A stretch of 5,598 nucleotides of DNA from Acinetobacter sp. (GTDB lineage: Bacteria; Pseudomonadota; Gammaproteobacteria; Pseudomonadales; Moraxellaceae): assembly GCA_030152675.1 (NCBI GenBank), contig JASLIY010000154.1, forward strand, positions 1-5,598. Reading direction: 5' to 3'. Below, one piece after another: positions 1 to 5,598 of the stretch (within the stretch, counting starts at the first letter, position 1; every line of letters begins with the position of its first letter). A program made the position numbers and the translations under genes. Under the pieces are notes generated by a model. It was not told the DNA's origin and made no database searches. It was given only the letters and a program-made list of their open reading frames with translations.

Positions 1-1309
1 GGTATTTGCGCTGATCACGGGTGCGGTAGTGGGTGGTCTCATGGCTGGTTTAGGGTTGCAAGGCACCATGGATGCCTTCAATCAGGGGTTAGGAAAGGGC
101 GCCAAGATCGCGTTGTCCTATGGGGTGTTGGGTGCATTTGCTTTGGCTTTGGCACGTTCAGGTTTGCCTGATCTATTGGCCTATAAGCTGATCAAAGCTT
201 TAAAAGGCGATGCCGATACCAAATCTCAAAACATCGTGAAATATATTATTTTCGTGACGATTGCACTGGCTGCAGTCTGCTCGCAAAACTTGATTCCAGT
301 GCATATCGCCTTTATTCCGGTATTGATCCCGCCATTATTGAGTGTTTTCAATCACCTGAAGTTAGACCGCCGTATGATCACCTGTTTGATCACATTTGGC
401 TTAGTCGGTACTTATATGTTGGTACCGGTGGGTTTTGGTGCGATCTTCCTGAACGATATTTTGGCACATAACATCAATACCTTTGGTCAGGCCTATGGCT
501 TTAGCATCCCAGTCGAGCAAGTGCCGCATGCGATGTTGATTCCAGTGTCGGGCATGTTTGTTGGATTGATGGTGGCCTTGTTCTTTAGCTATCGTCAACC
601 ACGTATTTATCAAGATCTTAAAATTGAAGGCACCAGCCAAAGTATCTCTGGAGATACGATCACGGGTCAGGACAGCGGTCCACCGAAAATTGCGACCTTT
701 ACCTTGTGGATGGCGGGTTTTGCGATTTTGGCGACTTTGGCAGTACAACTTTACTCTGAGTCGATGATTTTAGCGGGCTTAGTCGGAGTGGCTGTGCTGA
801 GCTGTGCCGGGATCTTTAAATGGCGTGAAGCCGATGATGTGATCATCACTGGGATGCGCATGATGGCGTTGGTGGGTTTTATCATGATTGCTGCACAAGG
901 TTTTGCAGCCGTGATTGAGGCGACCAACCAAGTGCCTGCCTTGGTGGAAGCATCGGTGGAATGGATTGGCAATAGCAAAGGCTTGGCTGCATTTTTGATG
1001 CTGATCATTGGTTTGCTGATTACTCTGGGAATTGGTTCATCGTTCTCTACTGTGCCGATTTTGGCGATTATCTACGTGCCACTGTGCTTACAGTTTGGCT
1101 TTAGTCCAATGGCGACTGTGGCCTTGATCGGGACAGCTGCGGCACTTGGCGATGCGGGTTCTCCAGCCTCTGATTCGACACTCGGACCGACCTCGGGCTT
1201 AAATATGGATGGTCAACATGATCACATGAAAGACAGTGTGATCCCGACCTTTATTCACTTTAATATCCCGTTGCTCATCTTTGGTTGGATTGCAGCGATG
1301 GTGCTTTAA
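1..1309 (+). CDS. Na+/H+ antiporter family protein (NhaC superfamily, YuiF/COG2056-like), 5' partial
   Basis: This is an inner-membrane secondary transporter whose start lies before the window. The first complete codon is at 2-4, 435 codons are visible and the stop is TAA at 1307-1309. The GTG at 29 sits inside an open hydrophobic segment and is unlikely to be the true start; probably only a few residues are missing, since family members are about 440 residues long. The protein is almost entirely hydrophobic, with roughly 11-12 membrane segments and one long polar loop at about residues 198-228 (numbered from the first visible codon). The best family mark is the C-terminal motif GDAGSPASDSTLGPTSG (383-399), followed by HDHMKD (406-411), which lies in the conserved Na_H_antiporter domain. 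The superfamily exchanges Na+ for H+, but the YuiF branch has been predicted to carry amino acids such as histidine, so the substrate is uncertain. The next gene is about 480 bp away, so it ends its transcription unit. Confidence 0.85.
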   Translation, partial: VFALITGAVVGGLMAGLGLQGTMDAFNQGLGKGAKIALSYGVLGAFALALARSGLPDLLAYKLIKALKGDADTKSQNIVKYIIFVTIALAAVCSQNLIPVHIAFIPVLIPPLLSVFNHLKLDRRMITCLITFGLVGTYMLVPVGFGAIFLNDILAHNINTFGQAYGFSIPVEQVPHAMLIPVSGMFVGLMVALFFSYRQPRIYQDLKIEGTSQSISGDTITGQDSGPPKIATFTLWMAGFAILATLAVQLYSESMILAGLVGVAVLSCAGIFKWREADDVIITGMRMMALVGFIMIAAQGFAAVIEATNQVPALVEASVEWIGNSKGLAAFLMLIIGLLITLGIGSSFSTVPILAIIYVPLCLQFGFSPMATVALIGTAAALGDAGSPASDSTLGPTSGLNMDGQHDHMKDSVIPTFIHFNIPLLIFGWIAAMVL

Positions 1310-1332
1310 ATAGCATTTTGATTTAACGTTTT

Positions 1333-1427
1333 AAAAGGCTTTGATTGTTAGGCGTTCAGCATTTTCTAAAATACTTATTTAATAATAAGTTATAAAGATG
1401 AACGCAGTGATAATCAAAGTCTTTTTT
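1333..1427 (+). terminator. Long branched terminator-like hairpin after the antiporter gene
   Basis: An imperfect inverted repeat starts 24 bases after the antiporter stop codon. Positions 1337-1350 pair with 1408-1421 (14 pairs, three of them G-T). After a small internal loop (1351 against 1406-1407), 1352-1358 pair perfectly with 1399-1405 (GCGTTCA/TGAACGC). The 40-base top contains a further 7-bp hairpin, 1373-1379 with 1384-1390, with loop TAAT. Six T's follow at 1422-1427, and AAAA at 1333-1336 can pair with them. A stem followed by a T run fits a rho-independent terminator for the upstream gene. The stem is much longer and more branched than termination needs, so a 3'-UTR-derived RNA or a small relic inverted-repeat element is an alternative. 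No target-site duplication was seen. Confidence 0.6.
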
Positions 1428-1492
1428 ATTTTATTATCTTTGGTTTTTATATTTTAAGCTGTGATTTTGACTTGAATTAAATCCAAGTGGCT

Positions 1493-1634
1493 AGGTTGGT
1501 TTAATCGTTGCTTTTGCAATAAATAACGGAGCTACTGGGGGAATAAAATTAAATTTTAAGTCATTATATAATGGAAATTTGGGGGATTTATAATCATAAT
1601 ACCTGAGTGAATTGCTCGGGATTTAAACCAACCT
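1493..1634 (+). ncRNA. Candidate structured RNA closed by a 12-bp inverted repeat
   Basis: AGGTTGGTTTAA at 1493-1504 is the exact reverse complement of TTAAACCAACCT at 1623-1634, which enclose 118 bases. TTTT follows directly (T run 1634-1638), so in RNA the closing helix would end in a U tract. Inside are a hairpin TTGC-TTTT-GCAA (1508-1519) and a second hairpin, 1602-1607 with 1615-1620 (six pairs, one G-T, seven-base loop). Also inside are an AT palindrome at 1544-1558, a perfect 12-bp palindrome at 1562-1573 and two copies of TGGGGGA (1536 and 1580). No known RNA family was recognised. The only promoter hint is TTGACT at 1467-1472 without a good -10, so transcription is not established. 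It could equally be a small inverted-repeat element or part of the ompW control region. Confidence 0.3.
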
Positions 1635-1639
1635 TTTTA

Positions 1640-1785
1640 GTCAGTTTAAAATAAATAGCGCTATATATCAGTGTATTATAAATAAAACAAAAAGTATTAA
1701 TTTAATACATATTGCATAATATTTAACATCGTGTTTAATATAAATCAATATATCAATTTTACATTGTAGATATTCAACTTGGAGG
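1640..1785 (+). promoter_or_regulatory. AT-rich ompW promoter region with a palindrome
   Basis: This stretch in front of ompW is extremely AT rich and holds no gene. It contains GTATTAA-T-TTAATAC (1694-1708), a perfect 7-bp dyad with a one-base centre, which looks like a repressor or activator site. Possible core promoter pieces are TTAACA (1723-1728) or TTGCAT (1712-1717) as -35, and TAATAT (1736-1741) or TATAAA (1739-1744) as -10. No pair has both good matches and ideal spacing, so the exact start of transcription cannot be fixed. The ribosome binding site GGAGG (1781-1785) lies eight bases before the ATG at 1794. Confidence 0.45.
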
Positions 1786-1793
1786 CTTTAAAC

Positions 1794-2384
1794 ATGTTAA
1801 AACAGATTGCGGTGATTGCACTACTCGGAGCTTCTGCAACAGCAATGGCAGGTCCATGGCAAGTTAAAATGGGTGCGAGTGTATTATCTCCAACGAGCGA
1901 TACGACGACTGAGCTTGGAACAGTTAAAGCAGATCACGAATATAGTTTTACGCCTTCAGTAGAATATTTTTTTGGTGAAACACCATTTTCAGCTGAGTTA
2001 TTACTCGCAGCGCCATTTAATCAAGATGCATTATTAGATGGCAATAAAGTGGGTAAACTAAAACATTTACCACCGACAATTACAGCAAAATATAACTTTA
2101 AAAACTCAACAGGTTTCACCCCATATATCGGTGTAGGTGCAACCGCATTGATCGCATGGGATGAGTCTGGTGTGGTTGATAAAGTCAAAAATGACTACGG
2201 TTTTGCGGGTCAGCTTGGTTTTAACTATCAACCTGCTGATGCAAAAAACTGGGGTGTGTTCTTAGACGTACGTTATGCTGATCTCAGTCCAGAAGTACGC
2301 TTAACTGAAGATGTTGGCGGTCAAAAATTTGATCTAGACATCAACCCAATCGTGTACACATTGGGCTATAGCTATAAATTCTAA
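1794..2384 (+). CDS. ompW: OmpW family outer-membrane protein
   Basis: This encodes a 196-residue precursor of an eight-stranded outer-membrane beta-barrel of the OmpW/AlkL family. Such proteins form narrow channels for small hydrophobic molecules and are often changed by stress, iron or salt. The ATG at 1794 is chosen because GGAGG lies eight bases upstream and it gives a typical signal peptide, with Lys3, a hydrophobic core and AMA before Gly20; a TTG at 1779 would add five residues and lose the ribosome site. The mature protein opens with GPWQVKMG and alternates polar and nonpolar residues. It carries the family-like stretch KHLPPTITAKYNF (90-102) and FTPYIGVGA (108-116), and ends in YSYKF with the terminal Phe recognised by the BAM machinery. 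The length is slightly below the usual 200-230. It appears monocistronic: a long AT-rich leader lies before it and a terminator after it. The substrate cannot be read from the sequence. Confidence 0.9.
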   Translation: MLKQIAVIALLGASATAMAGPWQVKMGASVLSPTSDTTTELGTVKADHEYSFTPSVEYFFGETPFSAELLLAAPFNQDALLDGNKVGKLKHLPPTITAKYNFKNSTGFTPYIGVGATALIAWDESGVVDKVKNDYGFAGQLGFNYQPADAKNWGVFLDVRYADLSPEVRLTEDVGGQKFDLDINPIVYTLGYSYKF

Positions 2385-2400
2385 GATCATTTGATCTTGG
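2381..2400 (+). other. Stem-loop overlapping the ompW stop codon
   Basis: Positions 2381-2388 pair with 2393-2400 (eight pairs, one G-T) around the loop ATTT. The TAA stop at 2382-2384 lies in the stem. No T run follows, so this is not a terminator on its own. It could protect the 3' end of the mRNA or be chance. Confidence 0.35.
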
Positions 2401-2447
2401 ATTAAAAAGATAGTTCTTTACAATAATAAAAGATAAACAGCGCATTC

Positions 2448-2479
2448 AGCCTCTTGGGTAAAACCTTGAGGCTTTTTTT
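2448..2479 (+). terminator. Rho-independent terminator of ompW
   Basis: AGCCTC (2448-2453) pairs with GAGGCT (2468-2473). Two T-T mismatches and two more G-C pairs (2456-2457 with 2464-2465) lie inside, around a six-base loop. Seven T's run from 2473 to 2479. It lies 64 bases after the ompW stop codon and separates ompW from htpG. Confidence 0.8.
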
Positions 2480-2483
2480 ATTT

Positions 2484-2499
2484 TCGTATTGAAATACGA
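2484..2499. promoter_or_regulatory. Operator-like palindrome between ompW and htpG
   Basis: TCGTATT (2484-2490) and AATACGA (2493-2499) are perfect reverse complements separated by GA. In RNA it could form a six-pair hairpin with a TGAA loop. It sits just after the ompW terminator T run and about 80 bases before the predicted heat-shock -35 of htpG. It may be a regulator site or an extra hairpin of the terminator; no known operator was recognised. Confidence 0.35.
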
Positions 2500-2581
2500 G
2501 TATGAATCTGATTAAAAAATAAAAGAATCACCCCAATAGCTGACGAAATTAAAAAAAATTGTCTAAAAACGACATTTCAGC

Positions 2582-2609
2582 ATTGAAAAAGCGCTGCGGG
2601 ACTCCAATT
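2582..2609 (+). promoter_or_regulatory. Predicted sigma-32 (RpoH) heat-shock promoter of htpG
   Basis: ATTGAAA at 2582-2588 matches six of seven bases of the sigma-32 -35 consensus CTTGAAA. After 13 bases, CTCCAATT at 2602-2609 matches most of the -10 consensus CCCCATNT. Spacing and position are right for a promoter starting transcription near 2615-2617, which leaves a leader of about 60 bases before htpG. Control of htpG by sigma-32 is established in E. coli; here it is inferred from the sequence. Confidence 0.65.
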
Positions 2610-2653
2610 CAATAAGCATTCAAAAAGATTTGATCTTTATTTTATTTAAAGTA

Positions 2654-2671
2654 TTTAAGCGTCTTAAGGAG
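2654..2671 (+). promoter_or_regulatory. htpG ribosome binding site, partly in a small hairpin
   Basis: AAGGAG (2666-2671) lies six bases before the ATG at 2678 and decides the start. TTAAG (2655-2659) can pair with CTTAA (2663-2667) around a CGT loop, with an added T-G pair 2654-2668, which covers the first three bases of the ribosome site. Upstream, AAAGAT (2624-2629) can pair with ATCTTT (2633-2638). Both helices are weak and AT rich, so any heat-sensing role is speculative. Confidence 0.5.
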
Positions 2672-2677
2672 TGATTC

Positions 2678-4597
2678 ATGAGCGAGCAAAGCACACAAAA
2701 ACATAGTTTCCAAGCTGAAGTCGCCCAGCTACTGCATTTAGTAACCCATTCACTTTATTCTAATCCAGAAATTTTCTTACGTGAGTTGATCTCGAATGCC
2801 TCGGATGCATGTGACAAATTACGTTTTGAAGGCATTAACCATCCTGAGTTTTATGAAAATGATCCGAACCTACATGTTCGAGTCAGCTTCGACAAAGAAG
2901 CGAAAACCATCACCATTTCGGACAACGGGATCGGTCTGAGCCAGCAAGAAGCGATCGATAACCTCGGTACGATTGCTAAATCGGGCACCAAAGACTTTAT
3001 GTCTAAACTGACCGGTGATCAAAAGTCAGATGCGCAGTTAATCGGTCAATTCGGTGTAGGCTTTTACTCGGGCTTTATCGTTGCAGAAAAAATCACCGTT
3101 GAATCACGCCGTGCAGGTGAGCCTGCGACCACTGGCGTGCGTTGGATCAGTGGCGGTACCGGTGATTTCGAAGTTGAGCAAATCAACAAAGACAGCCGTG
3201 GTACCGATATTATCTTGCACTTGCGCGATGATGCCGTTGAATATTTAGATGCGCAGAAAGTGAAGCACATCATCAATAAATATTCTGATCACATCAGCTT
3301 GCCAATCGAAATGCAAAAAGAAGTGTGGCAGGAAGAAGAAGTGGCTGAGGGCGAGGAGCCTAAAGGCGGTCAAATGGTGCTGACAGATGAGTGGGAAGCC
3401 ATTAACTCTGCTAGCGCACTTTGGACTCGCAACAAGAACGAGATCACTGAAGAGCAATACGTTGAGTTTTATAAAAACTTAAGCCACGACTATGAAGCAC
3501 CTTTAACGTGGGCACATAACCGTGTTGAAGGCAGCACAGAATACACGCAGTTGTTGTATGTGCCGAGCAAAGCCGCCAGTGATATCTTTACGCGCGATGC
3601 CAAAGCTGGGATCAAACTCTATGTGAAACGCGTGTTTATCATGGATGATGCAGACAATCTGATTCCAAACTACTTGCGCTTTGTACAAGGTGTTGTCGAC
3701 AGTGCTGACTTGCCGTTAAACGTAAGCCGTGAGTTGTTGCAAGAAAGCCGTGATGTGAAAACCATCCGTGAAGGTAACACGCGTCGAATCTTGACCATGC
3801 TCGATGGCTTGGCCAAGTCTGAAGATGAAAAAGATCAAGAGAAGTTCAAACAGTTCTACACTGAGTTTGGTTCAGTGATCAAAGAAGGTTTGGGTGAAGA
3901 CTTCAATAACCGTGAGCGTATTTTAAAGCTTCTACGTTATTCAAGCTCGAATAACGATGAAGTCAGCACCTCTTTTGCTGACTACAAAGCCCGCATGAAA
4001 GAAGGCCAAAAAGCCATTTACTATGTGACCGCTGAAAGCTTGATGGCTGCGAAAAACTCACCACAACTTGAGTTGTTCAAGAAGAAAGGCATCGAAGTGT
4101 TATTGATGGCTGATCGTGTGGATGAATGGGCGATGAACTTCGTACATGAGTTTGACGGCTTGCCACTGCAAAACATCGCTAAAGGTGCAGTTGACCTCGG
4201 TGACTTGCAGGATGCTGAAGAGAAGAAAGCGCTTGAAGCTGCAGCTGAACAGTTTAAACCGGTGGTTGATCAACTCTCTGATGCACTCAAAGCCAAAACC
4301 AAAGAAGTGCGTGTTACGACGCGTTTGGTAGATTCTCCGGCATGTTTGGTCACCAGCGAAGGCGACTTGTCACCACAGTTGATTCGTATGTTACAACAAG
4401 CGGGTCAAGCCGTACCTGAAAGCAAACCGATCTTAGAGATCAACCCTGAGCATCCATTGGTGCAAAAATTACAAGGTTCAGCGCAGTTTGATGATCTGGC
4501 CAATGTGATCTTTGACCAAGCGGTGATTGCCGAAGGCGGGATTCCTGAAGATCCAGCAGAGTATCTAAAACGCATCAACAGCTTATTATTAAAATAA
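2678..4597 (+). CDS. htpG: Molecular chaperone HtpG (bacterial Hsp90)
   Basis: This is a complete 639-residue cytosolic Hsp90 chaperone, a homodimer that uses ATP to remodel client proteins together with DnaK. E. coli HtpG is 624 residues long. The N-terminal GHKL ATPase domain (about 1-230) shows the catalytic Glu36 and Asn40 in [10 protein letters not shown], Asp82 in DNGIGL, the lid [11 protein letters not shown] (97-107) and the glycine-rich [11 protein letters not shown] (123-133). An acidic linker, [13 protein letters not shown], lies near residue 220. The middle domain (about 245-510) includes [11 protein letters not shown] (345-355), with Arg351 in the position of the ATP-contacting arginine. 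The C-terminal dimerisation domain ends with the stop at 4595-4597. No catalytic residue is missing and there is no frameshift. The ATG has AAGGAG six bases upstream. The gene stands alone between terminators and has a predicted sigma-32 promoter, as expected for a heat-shock gene. Confidence 0.98.
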   Translation: MSEQSTQKHSFQAEVAQLLHLVTHSLYSNPEIFLRELISNASDACDKLRFEGINHPEFYENDPNLHVRVSFDKEAKTITISDNGIGLSQQEAIDNLGTIAKSGTKDFMSKLTGDQKSDAQLIGQFGVGFYSGFIVAEKITVESRRAGEPATTGVRWISGGTGDFEVEQINKDSRGTDIILHLRDDAVEYLDAQKVKHIINKYSDHISLPIEMQKEVWQEEEVAEGEEPKGGQMVLTDEWEAINSASALWTRNKNEITEEQYVEFYKNLSHDYEAPLTWAHNRVEGSTEYTQLLYVPSKAASDIFTRDAKAGIKLYVKRVFIMDDADNLIPNYLRFVQGVVDSADLPLNVSRELLQESRDVKTIREGNTRRILTMLDGLAKSEDEKDQEKFKQFYTEFGSVIKEGLGEDFNNRERILKLLRYSSSNNDEVSTSFADYKARMKEGQKAIYYVTAESLMAAKNSPQLELFKKKGIEVLLMADRVDEWAMNFVHEFDGLPLQNIAKGAVDLGDLQDAEEKKALEAAAEQFKPVVDQLSDALKAKTKEVRVTTRLVDSPACLVTSEGDLSPQLIRMLQQAGQAVPESKPILEINPEHPLVQKLQGSAQFDDLANVIFDQAVIAEGGIPEDPAEYLKRINSLLLK

Positions 4598-4621
4598 GCT
4601 ACATGCTGACCAATCTTAGTA

Positions 4622-4645
4622 AGACTGTCTAAATAGCGACGGTCT
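4622..4645 (+). other. Stem-loop in the htpG 3' region
   Basis: AGACTGTC (4622-4629) pairs with GACGGTCT (4638-4645), giving eight pairs with one G-T and an eight-base loop. No T run follows, so it is unlikely to terminate alone. It lies between the htpG stop codon and the strong terminator, and may stabilise the mRNA end. Confidence 0.4.
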
Positions 4646-4675
4646 GAATTTAAAATATAAGTTTGGTGAACAAGG

Positions 4676-4710
4676 CCGTGATATGTTGTATGACATATCG
4701 CGGTTTTTTT
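4676..4710 (+). terminator. Rho-independent terminator of htpG
   Basis: Positions 4676-4686 pair with 4693-4703 over 11 base pairs (one G-T), with a six-base loop TGTATG, followed by seven T's at 4704-4710. It lies about 80 bases past the htpG stop codon. It is oriented for the + strand; on the - strand the hairpin is not followed by a T run, so it does not look bidirectional. Confidence 0.88.
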
Positions 4711-4787
4711 ATTGTGGCAGTTAAAGACGTTGGATTTTTATTATTTAGTTAGTGGTGGTTTTCTGTATCGGTGTTTAAGTCAGTTTA

Positions 4788-4808
4788 AATAATGAGTGCT
4801 GCATTATT
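4788..4808 (-). terminator. Weak stem-loop just after the minus-strand barrel gene
   Basis: AATAATG (4788-4794) and CATTATT (4802-4808) form a 7-bp stem with a seven-base loop, beginning five bases past the minus-strand stop codon. In the minus-strand direction the sequence that follows is only moderately T rich (TTTAAACTGAC). It is therefore a weak terminator candidate or an mRNA 3'-end hairpin. No better terminator for that gene was found before the htpG terminator. Confidence 0.3.
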
Positions 4809-4812
4809 GGTT

Positions 4813-5598
4813 CTAAAACAACGCCTCCAATCGTAGCATGCCGCCGAGAGTATGTGAGCGATGTTCACGATGCTGATTGAGATAGTTTAAGTCACCTTGA
4901 ACAAACAACCATTCCCGCCAAACCGGTTGCCGCCAAGAGGTATAAGGGCCCCAACTGTTCAAGCGTAAGTCCTGCTGATCATAGAAACCCGCAGTCATCA
5001 CTCCATAGTTAAAACGGTGGTGTTCAAAGAACTGATGCTGGCGAAAGATATAGTTATCCCAAAGTAAATCATCATCCTGCTTATCGGCATAGGTCAGGCT
5101 AAATTGATTGGAGATCATGGCATGGTTGGGCCGTGCATGGCTGAGTTCTAAGTTCGTCCGCAGATAATTTTCACTCTTGAGCCCATAACGATAAATCTGC
5201 TCGGCATGCAGGTTGAAGTCATTGGCAAATGGCCAGTCACGTTTTGCTTTAATCCGTGCATAAACATCATCCCTTGAACGAATCCCGAGATCGGTATCGA
5301 GAGCAAAGGGCAAGCTTTTTGAGAGCGCTGACCAACGTAAGGCAATCGAGCTGTTATCTTCACGTGCCCGCTGTGGATCATAGGACTTGTCGGCACGATT
5401 GAGTGGATTTTCATTTTCAATATTGGCGCTGCTGTCGAGTTGGTTATCCAAGCTGTCATCACCAAATACCACACTAAACTTGCGTTTCAATGTCGGCAGT
5501 ACGATCTTGCCCTTAATCCGCGGTTGATACTCCGCTTTGTCATAACGATTATAGGTGCTGTCAACAAAGACCCGAAGACTGGCATCGGCAGGTTGATC
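4813..5598 (-). CDS. Probable outer-membrane beta-barrel protein of unknown function, 5' partial
   Basis: The last 261 codons of a minus-strand gene are visible. The frame is open to the window edge (first visible residues DQPADASLRVFVDSTYNRYD) and ends at TAG, 4815-4813. A TTG at 5490 is in frame but is not a convincing start, because the coding pattern continues upstream of it. The family was not recognised. The sequence is rich in Tyr, Trp, Phe, Arg, Asp and Asn, has repeated alternation of polar and nonpolar residues as in transmembrane beta-strands, and shows no alpha-helical membrane segment. The last strand, HTLGGMLRLEALF, ends in Phe, like the BAM-recognised signal of outer-membrane proteins. 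The section LKRKFSVVFGDDSLDNQ (about residues 37-53 of the visible part) resembles a strand followed by an acidic loop. The gene converges on htpG with a 215-bp gap. The barrel assignment is an inference; the signal peptide, if any, lies outside the window. Confidence 0.7.
   Translation of the reverse strand, partial: DQPADASLRVFVDSTYNRYDKAEYQPRIKGKIVLPTLKRKFSVVFGDDSLDNQLDSSANIENENPLNRADKSYDPQRAREDNSSIALRWSALSKSLPFALDTDLGIRSRDDVYARIKAKRDWPFANDFNLHAEQIYRYGLKSENYLRTNLELSHARPNHAMISNQFSLTYADKQDDDLLWDNYIFRQHQFFEHHRFNYGVMTAGFYDQQDLRLNSWGPYTSWRQPVWREWLFVQGDLNYLNQHREHRSHTLGGMLRLEALF

Noticed and set aside
29..31. GTG at 29 as the antiporter start
   Set aside because: The frame is open to the window edge and the upstream residues continue the same hydrophobic segment.
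401..1008. Minus-strand open frames opposite the antiporter gene, and similar ones within htpG
   Set aside because: They are shadow frames with no ribosome sites or recognisable protein features, inside well-supported genes.
1571..1606. An 11-residue open frame, MEIWGIYNHNT, inside the candidate RNA, considered as a leader peptide
   Set aside because: It has no ribosome site, no run of a regulatory amino acid, and no attenuator with an amino-acid biosynthesis gene downstream.
1639..1650. 12-base direct repeat AGTCAGTTTAAA shared with 4778-4789
   Set aside because: It is short and AT rich, the flanks differ, and the positions are unrelated; chance is sufficient.
1310..1778. Transposon, CRISPR or tRNA in the large spacer
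   Set aside because: No transposase remnant, target-site duplication, regular repeats or cloverleaf could be found; only inverted repeats and palindromes are visible.
1779..1793. TTG at 1779 as an upstream start of ompW
   Set aside because: It overlaps the GGAGG ribosome site, would add five residues before a typical signal peptide, and has no ribosome site of its own.
2531..2538. CCCCAATA as a second sigma-32 -10 box for htpG
   Set aside because: No CTTGAAA-like -35 lies at the right distance upstream, and the pair at 2582/2602 is clearly better.
5488..5490. TTG on the minus strand at 5490 as the start of the barrel gene
   Set aside because: The 36 codons before it are open and barrel-like in composition, so the gene extends beyond the window.

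Overview
The window looks like ordinary chromosome of a gammaproteobacterium, most likely Acinetobacter. The evidence is the low-to-moderate GC content judged by eye, the very AT-rich intergenic DNA, an OmpW-family porin directly before htpG, and the style of the proteins. The genus assignment is an inference from gene character and remembered gene order; no database search was possible.

Layout from left to right: (1) The 3' 435 codons of a multi-spanning NhaC-superfamily Na+/H+ antiporter or amino-acid transporter of the YuiF/COG2056 type (+ strand, start outside the window). (2) A gene-free stretch of about 480 bp (1310-1793), which is the least explained part of the window. It holds a long terminator-like hairpin with 21 paired positions in its stem (1333-1427), a 142-base segment closed by a perfect 12-bp inverted repeat and followed by a T run (1493-1634, a candidate structured RNA), three AT-rich palindromes, and a very AT-rich promoter region. 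(3) An ompW-like outer-membrane beta-barrel gene (1794-2384) with a clear signal peptide and its own terminator. (4) A 293-bp spacer with an operator-like palindrome and a good match to a heat-shock sigma-32 promoter. (5) A complete htpG gene (Hsp90 chaperone, 2678-4597), followed by a strong rho-independent terminator. (6) On the opposite strand, converging on htpG, the C-terminal 261 codons of a probable outer-membrane beta-barrel protein of unknown function.

The genes appear to be separate transcription units: spacers are long, terminators follow each + strand gene, and the last gene is convergent. There is no sign of a mobile element, CRISPR array, tRNA, rRNA or integrated defence system. 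Two of the four genes encode probable outer-membrane proteins, one encodes an inner-membrane ion or solute carrier and one a cytosolic heat-shock chaperone, so no shared pathway is evident. The most useful leads are the paired RNA structures between the antiporter and ompW, the heat-shock promoter and start-site hairpin of htpG, and the unidentified barrel protein.
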